Source of the DNA: Gammaproteobacteria bacterium
GTDB lineage: Bacteria > Pseudomonadota > Gammaproteobacteria > UBA6429 > Thiohalophilaceae
Direction: 5' to 3'
NCBI GenBank assembly: GCA_024275915.1
Contig: JAJRYG010000010.1
Span: 1-64,000, forward strand
Length of the DNA: 64,000 bases
Shown here: positions 1 through 10,375 of the stretch, piece by piece
Layout: each line of letters begins with the position of its first letter
Numbering within the stretch: the first letter of the stretch is position 1
Position numbers and translations under genes: made by a program
Notes under the pieces: generated by a model
The model's database searches: none
What the model was told of the DNA's origin: nothing
The model's input: only the letters and a program-made list of their open reading frames with translations

Positions 1-1246
1 CATTGAACACCCGTTCTCCCCAGGGTCCAGAAGGTACCAGTACTGCGGCATTGACATAGCCATCCAGCCAGGTGCGCTCGGCCACCTGACGGGCTTCCTC
101 TTCGGGTGACAGACCAAGCTGAAACAGGTTGGCCGGTACCTCGTCGCCAGCGATGTAGTTGAGCGCCAGGGTGGGTACCGGCAGATCGCCGTAGCTGGCC
201 AGCTGTTCGATGCGTGGCTTGCTCAGAGGGCCGACCACAAACTGGGCGCCATCGTTGACGGCCTGCTGGTAAATGGCAAGGATGTTCTCGTCGGCATTGC
301 TGTCGTAGATTTTTATCGACTGGGCCACCTGCTGGTTGCGGAAATAATAGGCGGCAATGAAGCCGTCACGGATGGCTTCCGAGGCCCGGGCAAACTTGCC
401 GCTCAGGGGCAACAGCAGGGCGATTTTTTCCGGCAGGACGATGTCTTCCTGCTTGCGGCTCTGCAATTCCTCGAGCAGGGCAGGCAGGGCCGGGTGGTTG
501 GGGTAACTCTGCCGCCAGCGGGCCACGGCCTCGCGGAGGCTGGCCGGGTGCAGCTGGTAGGCCTTGCTGATCTGCACCAGCTCCATCCAGCCACTGAGCA
601 CATCGGGTGGCGGGCTGGTGCGCAGCTGCTGCAGGGCCCGTTCGGTCAACATGGCCAGAGCCTGCCAGATGTCCTGCTGGTTCTTTTCGATGAGGGCGGG
701 AACGCCGAGATATTTTTCCCGGGCGACCAGTTCCCGGGCCGTTTCGATGCGATTGCCGAGCATGGTCTGGGCATCGGCACGCAGATCATGGTAGTCGGCC
801 AGATAGGCGGGCAGGAGATTGGCCGGGGGTTGGCGCTCGAGGATTTTCAGCACGTCCTCGGGCCGGCGTTCGGCCAGGGCGATGTGGGCTTCGGTCAGAT
901 GCAATAAAAACAGCTGGGTGGAATTGCGGCTGTCGGGCTCGATGGCCTTGAGAATCTGCCGTGCCTTGTGCACATTGTCGCTTGCGGCGGCTGCAGCACT
1001 GGCCCGCAGCAGCAGGTCGGTCTTTTCCGTCGAGCCGGCCTGCTGGGCCAGGTTCAAGAAGGCTTGCTCGGCGGCCACATGGTCACCACGGGCGAACAGC
1101 TGTTCAGCATCCACCGAGCTGACATCGGGGCGGGTCGGGGTTTCGCCACAGCCGCTCAACAGGGTCAGCGCAAACAGAAACAGCAGGACGGCCAAACGTG
1201 GGTGCATGGCTTTGTGTACACTGTGCAGATTGTTTTTATCAGTCAT
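1..1246 (-). CDS. lpoA: Penicillin-binding protein activator LpoA/LppC-family lipoprotein (3' end runs off the window)
   Basis: Minus-strand reading from ATG at 1246 gives MTDKNNLHSVHKAMHPRLAVLLFLFALTLLSGCGE (lipobox LSGC). At the window edge the same frame reads GYVNAAVLVPSGPWGERVFN, typical of LppC. Divergent from rsmI, as in E. coli. Confidence 0.85.
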   Translation of the reverse strand, partial: MTDKNNLHSVHKAMHPRLAVLLFLFALTLLSGCGETPTRPDVSSVDAEQLFARGDHVAAEQAFLNLAQQAGSTEKTDLLLRASAAAAASDNVHKARQILKAIEPDSRNSTQLFLLHLTEAHIALAERRPEDVLKILERQPPANLLPAYLADYHDLRADAQTMLGNRIETARELVAREKYLGVPALIEKNQQDIWQALAMLTERALQQLRTSPPPDVLSGWMELVQISKAYQLHPASLREAVARWRQSYPNHPALPALLEELQSRKQEDIVLPEKIALLLPLSGKFARASEAIRDGFIAAYYFRNQQVAQSIKIYDSNADENILAIYQQAVNDGAQFVVGPLSKPRIEQLASYGDLPVPTLALNYIAGDEVPANLFQLGLSPEEEARQVAERTWLDGYVNAAVLVPSGPWGERVFN

Positions 1247-1261
1247 GGCCGGGATTATAAC

Positions 1262-2107
1262 GTGATATTGGAAAAGGGTGTCTTATATGTTGTCGCAACC
1301 CCCATCGGGAATCTGGGCGACATGTCACAACGCGCCATCGAGGTGTTGACGCAGGTGGATCGCATTGCGGCTGAAGATACCCGCCACAGTGGCCGTCTGT
1401 TGCAGCATTTCTCCATCGACACCCCGACCCTGGCCCTGCACGAGCACAACGAACGTCAGGTCAGTGAAAAAATCATCGCCAGTTTGCAACAGGGCAAGAG
1501 CCTTGCCGTGATCTCCGATGCGGGGACTCCACTGGTCAGCGATCCGGGTTTCTTCCTCGTTCGTGCCGCCATCGAAGCCGGCATCCGGGTGATTCCGGTG
1601 CCGGGCGCCTGTGCGGTGACCGCGGCACTGTCGGTGGCCGGGCTGCCGCCGGACCGGTTTCATTTCGAGGGGTTTCTGCCCAGCAAGGCCGGTGCCCGCA
1701 AGGAACGCCTGGAGGCCCTCGAGGCCGACACCGCCACCCTGGTGTTCTACGAGGCGCCCCATCGCATCCTCGATACCCTGGCGGCCATGGTGGACGTGTT
1801 TGGTGGCCCGCGCCAGGTGGTGATTGCCCGGGAGCTGACCAAGACCTTCGAAACCCTGCTCAGGGGGCCGCTTGAGCAAGTGCTGGAACAGGTGCGGGCC
1901 GATGTGAACCAGCAGAAGGGGGAGATGGTGATCCTGCTGCACGGCGCCGAGCCCCCCGATCCCCACAGTCTCAATCCCGAGGCCGTGCGGGTGCTCGACA
2001 TCCTGCTCGCGGAGCTGCCCGTCAAGCAGGCGGCCAGCCTGGCGGCAAGGATCACCGGCATCAAGAAGAACCGTCTCTACGAACAGGCGATAAAAAAACA
2101 GGGCTAG
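1262..2107 (+). CDS. rsmI: 16S rRNA 2'-O-ribose C1402 methyltransferase RsmI
   Basis: LYVVATPIGNLGDMSQRAIEVL...AAEDTRHSGRLL...SDAGTPLVSDPGF...PVPGACAVTAALSVAGLPPDRFHFEGFLP. Probable GTG start at 1262 inside the longer ORF 968..2107. Confidence 0.93.
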   Translation: MILEKGVLYVVATPIGNLGDMSQRAIEVLTQVDRIAAEDTRHSGRLLQHFSIDTPTLALHEHNERQVSEKIIASLQQGKSLAVISDAGTPLVSDPGFFLVRAAIEAGIRVIPVPGACAVTAALSVAGLPPDRFHFEGFLPSKAGARKERLEALEADTATLVFYEAPHRILDTLAAMVDVFGGPRQVVIARELTKTFETLLRGPLEQVLEQVRADVNQQKGEMVILLHGAEPPDPHSLNPEAVRVLDILLAELPVKQAASLAARITGIKKNRLYEQAIKKQG

Positions 2108-2109
2108 CA

Positions 2110-2182
2110 GGCTGTTGAAAAACACCGTTTTTTTTACCCAGCCTGTGTGCGGTGCCGGGACGCACCGCCATTTTCAACATCC
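2110..2182 (-). repeat. Copy A of a MITE-like dispersed repeat with inverted ends GGNTGTTGAAAA
   Basis: GGCTGTTGAAAAA...TTTTCAACATCC ends. Its reverse complement shares TGGCGG-GC-..CACCGCACACAGGCTG...CGGT-TTTTTCAACAGCC with 49477..49588. Confidence 0.7.
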
Positions 2183-2317
2183 TGCCAGCCCGAGTGGGAA
2201 GACCCAGCCCGGATGTTATGGCTTCCTTGCATTTGCACTGACTTGAAGTCATGGAAAATGGCCATATCTTCCTGTTCGAGCCGCAGATCCGGCCCGGAAC
2301 ATGCTATGATCCATTGC

Positions 2318-2670
2318 AGAGTCGGCCAGGCAATCGCGCTGTCTAAATCCTAGACAGGGAGGAAAGTCCGGGCTCCACAGGGCAGGGTGCCAGGTAACGC
2401 CTGGGAGGCGCAAGCCTACGGCCAGTGCAACAGAAAACATACCGCCGATGGCCCTTCGGGGATCAGGTAAGGTTGAAATGGTGCGGTAAGAGCGCACCGC
2501 GCCGGTGGTAACACGCGGCGGCAGGGTAAACCCCACCCGGAGCAAGACCAAATAGGGGAACGTCAAGTGTGGCCCGCACGGTTCCCGGGTAGGTCGCTTG
2601 AGGCATGTGGCGACACATGACCCAGATGAATGATTGTCCACGACAGAACCCGGCTTATCGGCCGACTCTT
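2318..2670 (+). ncRNA. rnpB: RNase P RNA (bacterial class A)
   Basis: Conserved GAGGAAAGTCCGGGCTCCACAGGGCAGGGTGCCAGGTAACGCCTGGG, AGTGCAACAGAAAACATACCGCC, GGTAAGGTTGAAA and AGACCAAATAGGGG. Terminal pairing AGAGTCGGCC...GGCCGACTCT followed by a T run. Confidence 0.97.
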
Positions 2671-2948
2671 TTTTTCTGCAGGCGTCCCTGACCTGTGGTT
2701 TTTTTTCTGGCTTGCCGGCTGATGCGGTGCGCATGCTGGTCAAAAAAGCATCATCTTTTTCCTTTTCTCCCTCCGCCGAACACCCCATGAAGCTATTGCT
2801 TTACATTAGGTAGAGACTGTAAGCTGTTGATTAACATAAAGTCTCCAACTCCTGATTTTGGCCTTTTTTCATCCGGATCCACCTGCACCATGTTTCGCTA
2901 AGTTACTGTTACACAAGAAAGAATTCTCTTTTTTGTGGGCCGGTTGGC

Positions 2949-2978
2949 TTGACGGACCCCCCCTTGAGTTCCTATAGT
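2949..2978 (+). promoter_or_regulatory. Candidate sigma70 promoter of the dcw cluster (-35 TTGACG, 18-nt spacer, -10 TATAGT)
   Basis: TTGACG at 2949-2954 and TATAGT at 2973-2978, about 60 bp upstream of mraZ. Confidence 0.6.
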
Positions 2979-2987
2979 GTACAAAAG

Positions 2988-3027
2988 TGGATCAATGTGG
3001 GAATTAATGGGGTATTTTGGAGTGGGG
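2988..3027 (+). promoter_or_regulatory. MraZ-box-like array: TGGNN repeats at 10-bp period
   Basis: TGGAT 2988, TGGGA 2998, TGGGG 3008, TGGAG 3018, plus an extra TGGGG at 3023, just downstream of the -10 and upstream of mraZ. Confidence 0.7.
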
Positions 3028-3036
3028 ACGCGATAA

Positions 3037-3489
3037 GTGTTTCGTGGTGTAAACACGATCAATCTGGACGCCAAGGGGCGCATGGCGGTACCGAGCAAGT
3101 ACCGTGAGCGTCTGCACGCCCAGTGCAATGACCAGTTGGTGGTCACCGTCGACCTGCGCGACCCCTGCCTGTTGCTCTATCCCCTGCCCGAATGGGAAGA
3201 CATCGAACGCCAGCTGGTGCGGCTGGGCAATCTCGATCCCAAGGCGCGACGCATCCAGCGCCTGCTGATCGGTCATGCCACCGAGGTGGACATGGATGGC
3301 AACGGTCGTATCCTGCTGCCGCCACCACTGAGAGAATTCGCCAAGCTGGAAAAACGTATCGCCCTGACCGGGCAGGGCAAGAAATTCGAAATCTGGGACG
3401 AACAGACCTGGAACGAACACCGCGACGGCTGGCTGGTCGCAGAGAGCGACAGCGAGCTGTCCGTCGAGCTGGAATCACTGTCCTTATAA
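3037..3489 (+). CDS. mraZ: Transcriptional regulator MraZ
   Basis: [26 protein letters not shown]...[22 protein letters not shown] start; first gene of the dcw cluster. Confidence 0.97.
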   Translation: MFRGVNTINLDAKGRMAVPSKYRERLHAQCNDQLVVTVDLRDPCLLLYPLPEWEDIERQLVRLGNLDPKARRIQRLLIGHATEVDMDGNGRILLPPPLREFAKLEKRIALTGQGKKFEIWDEQTWNEHRDGWLVAESDSELSVELESLSL

Positions 3490-3491
3490 AT

Positions 3492-4439
3492 ATGAATGAT
3501 GTGTTTTCTCATCGCCCGGTATTACTGGAGGAAGCCTTGCAGGGTTTGAACATCAATGCAGATGGTATCTACGTGGATGGCACCTTTGGCCGTGGCGGCC
3601 ACAGTGGTTCGATTCTCGCGCGTCTGTCCGATGCCGGCCGCCTGCTGGCGCTGGACAAGGATCCGGAGGCCATTGCCGAAGCCCGGCGCCGTTTCGGTGA
3701 CGATGACCGTTTTGCCATCGAGCAATGTTCCTTTGCCCGACTCGGGCAGGCTGTCGAAGGCTATGGCTGGCTGGGCCAGGTGGATGGCATCCTGCTGGAT
3801 CTGGGGGTCTCTTCCCCGCAGCTGGACGATGCCGAACGGGGCTTCAGTTTTCAGAATGAAGGCCCGCTGGACATGCGCATGGATCCGGGCAGTGGCGAGT
3901 CTGCCGCCCAGTGGCTGGCCACGGCCAGTGAAAACGATATCGTTCGGGTGCTGAAAGTTTACGGTGAAGAGCGCTTTGCCCGGCGCATTGCCCGGGCAAT
4001 CCTCGCTCGCCGCAGCGAGGCACCGCTGCAAACCACCACCGAGCTGGCGGCGTTGATTGCCGAAGCCGTGCCGGTACGGGAAAAGGGCAAGGATCCGGCC
4101 ACCCGCAGCTTCCAGGCCATCCGCATCCACATCAACAAGGAACTCGAAGACCTGGAAGCCTGTCTGAACCAGAGTATCGACGTTCTCAAGCCCGGTGGCC
4201 GTCTGGTGGTGATCAGTTTTCATTCACTGGAAGATCGCCGTGTGAAGCGCTTCATTCGTGAGCAGCAAAAGGGTGACGATTTTCCACCCGACATGCCGGT
4301 CACCCAGGATCAGCTCAATCCCCGCCTGCGCAGTATCGGCAAGGCCATCAGGGCCAGCCGTGACGAAGTGGATACCAACCCCCGGGCCCGCAGCGCCATC
4401 ATGCGTGTGGCAGAACGCCTCACGGGAGTCGCCGCATGA
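3492..4439 (+). CDS. rsmH: 16S rRNA m4C1402 methyltransferase RsmH
   Basis: [39 protein letters not shown]...[23 protein letters not shown]...[14 protein letters not shown]. True start 3492 inside ORF 3192..4439. Confidence 0.97.
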   Translation: MNDVFSHRPVLLEEALQGLNINADGIYVDGTFGRGGHSGSILARLSDAGRLLALDKDPEAIAEARRRFGDDDRFAIEQCSFARLGQAVEGYGWLGQVDGILLDLGVSSPQLDDAERGFSFQNEGPLDMRMDPGSGESAAQWLATASENDIVRVLKVYGEERFARRIARAILARRSEAPLQTTTELAALIAEAVPVREKGKDPATRSFQAIRIHINKELEDLEACLNQSIDVLKPGGRLVVISFHSLEDRRVKRFIREQQKGDDFPPDMPVTQDQLNPRLRSIGKAIRASRDEVDTNPRARSAIMRVAERLTGVAA

Positions 4440-4702
4440 GCCAGAAGATCCTGGTCGGTTTTCTGGCCCTGGCGGTACTGGCCAGTGCCCTGGCGGTGGT
4501 GTATGCCAAGCACCAGAGTCGCCGTCTGTTCGTGCAGTTGAACGAACTGCAACAGCAGCGAGACCGGATGAACGTGGAATGGGGACAACTGCAACTGGAG
4601 CAGAGCACCTGGGCCACCCACGGGCGAATCGAAAAAGTGGCAAGGCAAAAGCTGCACATGACCAGTCTTGATTTTTCACAGATGGTGATTGTCAAACCAT
4701 GA
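4436..4702 (+). CDS. ftsL: Cell division protein FtsL
   Basis: 88 aa, N-terminal TM then coiled coil ([53 protein letters not shown]). Lies between rsmH and ftsI. Confidence 0.9.
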   Translation: MSQKILVGFLALAVLASALAVVYAKHQSRRLFVQLNELQQQRDRMNVEWGQLQLEQSTWATHGRIEKVARQKLHMTSLDFSQMVIVKP

Positions 4703-6422
4703 ATAAACACAACAACACAGGCTCTTCCGTGTTCCGCATGTCGCTGGTCGTCGGCAGTGTGGTGCTTGCCTCCGTGTTGCTGATCTGGCGTGCGGTGGAT
4801 CTGCAAATCGTGCGCAAGGATTTTCTGCAGGGCCAGGGGGATGCCCGTTACCTGCGAGATCTGCCCATTGCCGCTCATCGGGGCATGATCACCGATCGTC
4901 ATGGTGAGCCGCTGGCCATCAGCACGCCGGTGGATTCGGTCTGGGTGCATCCCGAAACCTTCAGCCGTGCCTACAACGACTGGCCAAAACTGGCCGCTGT
5001 CCTGAAAATGGACATCCAGAAACTGCAACGCAAGGTGTTGCAGCGCAAGAATCGCGAATTCGTCTACCTCAAGCGCCACATCAGTCCCGAGCTGGCGGAA
5101 AAGGTGATGGCCCTGAATCTGCCGGGGCTTTCCCTACAACGGGAATACCACCGCTATTATCCGGCCGGTGAAGTGGTGGCCCATGTCACGGGTTTTACCA
5201 ATATCGACGATCAGGGTCAGGAAGGCATCGAGCTGGCCTATGACGACTGGTTGCGTGGCGTGCCGGGACGAAAGCGGGTACTGAAGGATCGGCTCGGTCG
5301 GGTGGTACGGCAGGTGGATCAATTGAAGAAGCCGGAGCCGGGCAAGAACCTGGCTCTCAGTCTGGACCGACGATTGCAATATCTGGCCTATCGGGAACTG
5401 AAAAAAGCCGTCTTCCAGCACAAGGCCCGTTCAGGGTCTGTTGTCATTCTGGACGTGCACACGGGCGAGGTGCTGGCCATGGTCAACCAGCCGTCCTACA
5501 ACCCCAACAATCGCAGCCGCTTCAGGTCCGCCAATGTGCGCAACCGCGCGGTCACCGATGTGTTCGAGCCCGGGTCCACCATCAAGCCCTTCACCCTGGC
5601 GGCGGCGCTGCAAAGTGGCCGTTTTCGCCCTGGCACACAGGTCAATACGGCACCGGGTTTTTACAAGGTCGGTTCGGCACTGATCAGGGACAGCCGCAAC
5701 TACGGCCGCATCGATGTTTCTACGGTACTGAAAAAGTCCAGCAATGTCGGCGCCAGCAAGATTGCCCTGGCCTTGGACGAGAACGCCCTTTGGCAGATTA
5801 ACGACAGGCTGGGCTTTGGCGTCTCCACCGGCAGCGGCTTCCCCGGTGAAGCCGATGGCATGCTGACCCATCCACGTCGCTGGCGAGACATCGAGCGGGC
5901 CACCCTGTCCTATGGCTATGGTCTGTCGGTCACTCCCCTGCAACTGGTACGCGCCTACAGCGTACTGGCCAATGGCGGGCTGCTTTATCCGGTCAGCTTC
6001 ATCAAGCGTCAGCAGCCGGTGCAGGGCAAACGGGTGCTCAAGTCCCGGGTGGCGCAGCAGATCAGCCAGATGCTCGAATCGGTGGTGCAAAAGGCGGTAC
6101 CGGTACGCGGGCGCAGATCCCCGGCTACCGGGTTGCCGGCAAGACCGGCACGGTAAAAAAAGCCACGGCGGGTGGCTACAGTGATGACAAGTACATCTCC
6201 GTATTCAGTGGTTTTGCCCCCGCCAGTGCGCCGCAGCTGGCCATGGTGGTGGTCATCGATCAGCCCAGCAACGGCGTGTATTATGGTGGCCAGGTGGCCG
6301 CCCCGGTGTTTGCCAGGGTCATGGCCGGGGCCATGCGTCTGATGGGCATCGCACCTGACGATGCCCAGCGCAGTGAGGTGAAGCTGGCCTCGTTCATCCC
6401 GGTTGCCGGAGGTCGTCCATGA
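4699..6422 (+). CDS. ftsI: Peptidoglycan D,D-transpeptidase FtsI (PBP3), interrupted by an apparent -1 frameshift near 6092-6096
   Basis: First frame (ORF 4699..6156) has AHRGMITDRHGEPLAIS, FEPGSTIKPFTLA and KKSSNVGASKIAL. The C-terminal part, GGTGTRAQIPGYRVAGKTGTVKKATAGGYSDDKYISVFSGFAPASAPQLAMVVVIDQP...ASFIPVAGGRP*, is in frame 3 and ends at 6422, overlapping the murE start. Confidence 0.9.
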
Positions 6423-7942
6423 TGGCCGAGCCCAGACAACCCCACGAATTCAGTCTGTCGACCCTGCTCGAAGGGATATGTCCCATCAAGTCCGCAGCCG
6501 AACGGCTCGTTACCGGTCTGAGCCTGGACAGCCGCAGCCTGCGCCCCGGCGACCTTTTCCTGGCCTGTCAGGGCCTGACCGTCAACGGTGCCGAATTCAT
6601 CGACAAGGCCATCGAGCGCGGGGCCATGGCGGTGCTCTGGGAGCCCGACCAGGGTGTCGATGTCATCAGGCTGAGTTACCGCCAGGCCGGGCGAATTCGC
6701 CCTGTACCGGTGATTGCCGTCGATGGCCTGTCGGCCCTGAGTGGTCTGCTGGCCCACCGTTTCTATGGCCGGCCCTCCTCGGCCCTGTTCGTAACCGGCA
6801 TTACCGGCACCAATGGCAAGACCAGCTGCAGCTTCTTTCTCGCCCAGTGTATGGCCGAAGACGCCCCCGGTGGCATCATTGGTACCCTGGGTCACGGTAT
6901 TTATCCGCAGCTGCAGGCCGGTACGCACACCACCCCCGATGCCGTCACCGTGCATCGCTGGCTGGCCGAACTGCGTGAGCAGGGTGCCACCAGTGTCAGC
7001 ATGGAGGTGTCTTCCCATGCCCTGGATCAGGGACGCATCAATGGGGTGGAAGTGGACTGTGCGGTATTCACCAACCTGAGCCATGACCATCTCGACTACC
7101 ATGGCAACATGCAGCGTTATGCCGAAGCCAAGCGCAACCTGTTTCTCACCGAAGGACTGCGCCATGCGGTGATCAACATCGATGATCATGCCGGCCGCAA
7201 CCTGATCGCCCACCTGCCTGACGGGGTGCACCACCTCAGTTATGGTCTCGTGGCCAACAACCGGCCGGATATCCTCGGCCGTAACCTGCGCCACACCGGC
7301 CGTGGCATCGAATGTGAAGTCGTCACCCCGCAGGGCCGTGGGCAACTGACCACCGGCCTGCTGGGTGACTTCAATGTCAGTAACTTGCTGGCGGTACTGG
7401 GGGTGTTGCTGCACCGCGGTGTGGCGCTGGACGATGCCCTGGCCCGCCTGTCCCGGGTGCACGCCGTGCCCGGACGGATGGAAAGCTTTGGTGGCGGCGA
7501 TCGGCCCCTGGTCATCGTCGACTACGCCCATACCCCCGATGCCCTCGAACAGGCCTTGGGGGCTCTGCGCGAACACTGCCAGGGGCGTCTGTGGTGTGTG
7601 TTCGGCTGTGGCGGTGACCGGGATACCGGCAAGCGGCCGCTGATGGGCGCGATTGCCGAAACGCAGGCGGACAGGGTGGTGCTGACCAGTGACAACCCGC
7701 GCAGCGAGGATCCTTTGCAGATCATCGATGCCGTGATTGCCGGCATGGCCCGGCCTGATGAGGCGGTGGTGGTCCCTGATCGTCACAAGGCCATCGAAAC
7801 GGCGATTCGCCATGCCCGTTCCGGTGATGTGGTGCTGGTGGCAGGCAAGGGGCATGAAAACTGGCAGCAGATCGGCACCGAGCGCAAGCCGTTCAGTGAC
7901 GCGGCCGAGGTGCAGGCACGCCTGCAGGAGTGGCGGCCATGA
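6419..7942 (+). CDS. murE: UDP-MurNAc-tripeptide synthetase MurE
   Basis: GITGTNGKTSCSFFLAQ...TTPDAVTVHRWL...VVLTSDNPRSEDPLQIIDAVIAG; dcw position. Confidence 0.96.
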   Translation: MMAEPRQPHEFSLSTLLEGICPIKSAAERLVTGLSLDSRSLRPGDLFLACQGLTVNGAEFIDKAIERGAMAVLWEPDQGVDVIRLSYRQAGRIRPVPVIAVDGLSALSGLLAHRFYGRPSSALFVTGITGTNGKTSCSFFLAQCMAEDAPGGIIGTLGHGIYPQLQAGTHTTPDAVTVHRWLAELREQGATSVSMEVSSHALDQGRINGVEVDCAVFTNLSHDHLDYHGNMQRYAEAKRNLFLTEGLRHAVINIDDHAGRNLIAHLPDGVHHLSYGLVANNRPDILGRNLRHTGRGIECEVVTPQGRGQLTTGLLGDFNVSNLLAVLGVLLHRGVALDDALARLSRVHAVPGRMESFGGGDRPLVIVDYAHTPDALEQALGALREHCQGRLWCVFGCGGDRDTGKRPLMGAIAETQADRVVLTSDNPRSEDPLQIIDAVIAGMARPDEAVVVPDRHKAIETAIRHARSGDVVLVAGKGHENWQQIGTERKPFSDAAEVQARLQEWRP

Positions 7943-9288
7943 GTGGTTTCAACATGATGCTCGGCGATGCAGCCGCGGCGCTGGGTGCCACCCTGCTCGG
8001 AGAAAACCGCCCCGTGCAGGGCGTGAGTACCGACACCCGTCATATCCAGCCGGGCAATCTGTTCGTTGCCCTCAAGGGGCCGAACTTCGATGGCCATGAC
8101 TACCTGCGTCAGGCGATGGACAAGGGGGCCGCAGCCTGCCTGGTCAGCCGGCACACCGACATGCCGGGGATACAGGTGGCCGATACCCGCCTGGCCCTGG
8201 GCCAGCTGGCCAGTACCTGGCGACAGCAGCACCGTCTGCCTCTGCTGGCCGTCACCGGCAGCAATGGCAAGACCACGGTGAAGGAAATGATCGCCGCCAT
8301 TTTCAGCCAGTCTGCCCGGGTGCTGGCAACCCGGGGCAATTTCAACAACGACATCGGCCTGCCCCTGACCCTGCTGCGGCTTGCCAGGCACCATGAATAC
8401 GCCGTGGTGGAGCTGGGTGCCAACCATGCCGGTGAAATCGCAGCCTTGACCGACATCGCCCGGCCTGACGTGGCCATCATCACCAATGCCGGCGCGGCCC
8501 ACCTCGAAGGCTTCGGCTCCATCGAAGGCGTGGCCCGTGCCAAGGGCGAACTGTTCGCGGGTCTCTCGGACGAAGGGGTGGCCATCATCAACGCCGACGA
8601 TACTTACGCGCCACTGTGGCACGAACTGGCCGCCGGACACCGTATCGTGACCTTTGGCCTGCAGCAGACGGCTGACATTCGCGCCCGCTGGCAGGCAGAA
8701 AGCGACGGCAGTCTCCTGCAGGTGCAGATGCCCGATGCGGAACTGGCGTTTCACCTGCCGCTGCCGGGCGAACACAATGTCATGAACGCCTTGGCGGCCA
8801 TCGCCGCCACCCGCGCCTGCGGCATCGACGTGGCGACCATCCACGCCGGTCTGCAAGGCATGCACTCGGTTCCCGGGCGCCTGCAGATCAAGGGGGGCCT
8901 CGGTGGCAGCCGCATCATCGATGACACCTACAACGCCAACCCCAGCTCCCTGTCGGCCGCTCTGAAAGTGCTGCGTGGTTTTCCCGGCAGGCATTACCTG
9001 GCACTGGGTGACATGGGCGAACTGGGCCAGGATGCGGAGGCGCAACATGCGGCCGCCGGCCAGCAGGCCAGAGACGAGGGCGTCGAACGGCTCTATGCCG
9101 TTGGCCAGATGGCTGCTGCCGCCGCCCGTGCCTTCGGCCCGTCGGGCTGGCATTTCGATGAGCATCAGGGCGCCATCGACAAGTTGCGTCAGGATCTGCA
9201 AGCCGATGTCACCCTGCTGGTCAAGGGCTCGCGCCTCAGTCACATGGAACGGCTGGTCGAAGCATTGTCGGCGGAGGCGGAGGTTTAA
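7939..9288 (+). CDS. murF: UDP-MurNAc-pentapeptide synthetase MurF
   Basis: [19 protein letters not shown]...[19 protein letters not shown]...[23 protein letters not shown] at 7939 overlaps the murE stop. Confidence 0.96.
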   Translation: MSGFNMMLGDAAAALGATLLGENRPVQGVSTDTRHIQPGNLFVALKGPNFDGHDYLRQAMDKGAAACLVSRHTDMPGIQVADTRLALGQLASTWRQQHRLPLLAVTGSNGKTTVKEMIAAIFSQSARVLATRGNFNNDIGLPLTLLRLARHHEYAVVELGANHAGEIAALTDIARPDVAIITNAGAAHLEGFGSIEGVARAKGELFAGLSDEGVAIINADDTYAPLWHELAAGHRIVTFGLQQTADIRARWQAESDGSLLQVQMPDAELAFHLPLPGEHNVMNALAAIAATRACGIDVATIHAGLQGMHSVPGRLQIKGGLGGSRIIDDTYNANPSSLSAALKVLRGFPGRHYLALGDMGELGQDAEAQHAAAGQQARDEGVERLYAVGQMAAAAARAFGPSGWHFDEHQGAIDKLRQDLQADVTLLVKGSRLSHMERLVEALSAEAEV

Positions 9289-9289
9289 C

Positions 9290-10372
9290 ATGTTTTATCA
9301 TCTTGCCCAGTACCTTCAGGACTATTACAGCGCCTTCAATGCCTTCAATTACCTGACCCTGCGTGCCATTCTCGGTGTGCTCACGGCCTTGATCATCTCC
9401 TTCATCGTCGGTCCGGCCATGATCCGCCGTCTGAGCAAATACAACATCGGCCAGCCGATCCGCGATGACGGCCCCGAATCCCATTTCAGCAAGGCCGGTA
9501 CCCCGACCATGGGTGGGGCGCTGATCCTGGTGGCCATTGGCATCAGCACGCTGTTGTGGTCGGATCTGACCAACCGCTATGTGTGGGTGGTGATGTTCAC
9601 CACCTTTGCCTTTGGGGTCATCGGCTGGGTTGACGACTACAAGAAGCTGGTCAAGCGCGACCCCCGCGGTCTCATCGGTCGCTACAAGTACGCCGCCCAG
9701 TCGGTGGTGGCGCTGGCTGTGTCCCTCTATCTTTACAACACGGCCTCGCCAGTCGAGACCCTGTTCATCGTGCCGGCCTTCAAGCAGGTGGCGGTGCCCC
9801 TGGGGGCCGTGGCCTTCGTGCTGTTCAGCTACTTCGTCATCGTCGGCACCAGCAATGCGGTCAACCTCACTGACGGCCTCGATGGCCTGGCCATCCTGCC
9901 GACGGTGATGGTGGGGGGCGCACTGGGGGCCATCGCCTATTTTTCCGGCCATGCCGGCTATGCCGACTACCTGTCGATTCCCTATATCCCCGGGGTCGGT
10001 GAGTTGGTGATCTTCTGCAGTGCCATCGTCGGCGCCGGGCTGGGCTTCCTCTGGTTCAACACCTATCCCGCCCAGGTGTTCATGGGCGACGTGGGGGCAC
10101 TGGCCCTGGGTGCGGCACTGGGCATCGTTGCCGTGCTGGTGCGTCAGGAACTGGTGCTGTTCATCATGGGCGGCGTGTTCGTCATGGAAACCGTCTCGGT
10201 GATCCTGCAGGTGGGCTCCTACAAGCTCACCGGCAAGCGCATTTTCCGCATGGCACCCCTGCATCATCATTTAGAACTCAAGGGCTGGCCCGAGCAACGG
10301 GTCATCGTGCGTTTCTGGATCGTTACGGTGATCCTGGTCCTGGTGGGGCTGGCTACCCTCAAGGTGCGCTAG
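9290..10372 (+). CDS. mraY: Phospho-MurNAc-pentapeptide transferase MraY
   Basis: [34 protein letters not shown]...[11 protein letters not shown]...[14 protein letters not shown]...[24 protein letters not shown]; start 9290 within ORF 8975..10372. Confidence 0.97.
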   Translation: MFYHLAQYLQDYYSAFNAFNYLTLRAILGVLTALIISFIVGPAMIRRLSKYNIGQPIRDDGPESHFSKAGTPTMGGALILVAIGISTLLWSDLTNRYVWVVMFTTFAFGVIGWVDDYKKLVKRDPRGLIGRYKYAAQSVVALAVSLYLYNTASPVETLFIVPAFKQVAVPLGAVAFVLFSYFVIVGTSNAVNLTDGLDGLAILPTVMVGGALGAIAYFSGHAGYADYLSIPYIPGVGELVIFCSAIVGAGLGFLWFNTYPAQVFMGDVGALALGAALGIVAVLVRQELVLFIMGGVFVMETVSVILQVGSYKLTGKRIFRMAPLHHHLELKGWPEQRVIVRFWIVTVILVLVGLATLKVR

Positions 10373-10375
10373 GAA

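Noticed and set aside
2249-2788. 179-aa minus-strand ORF
   Set aside because: Overlaps rnpB entirely; not protein-coding.
6281-7855. 524-aa antisense ORF opposite murE
   Set aside because: Shadow ORF from biased GC-rich codon usage; translation is His/Gln/Gly-rich with no family features, while the sense strand is unambiguous MurE.
7783-9291. 502-aa antisense ORF opposite murF
   Set aside because: Same codon-bias artefact; sense strand is clearly MurF.
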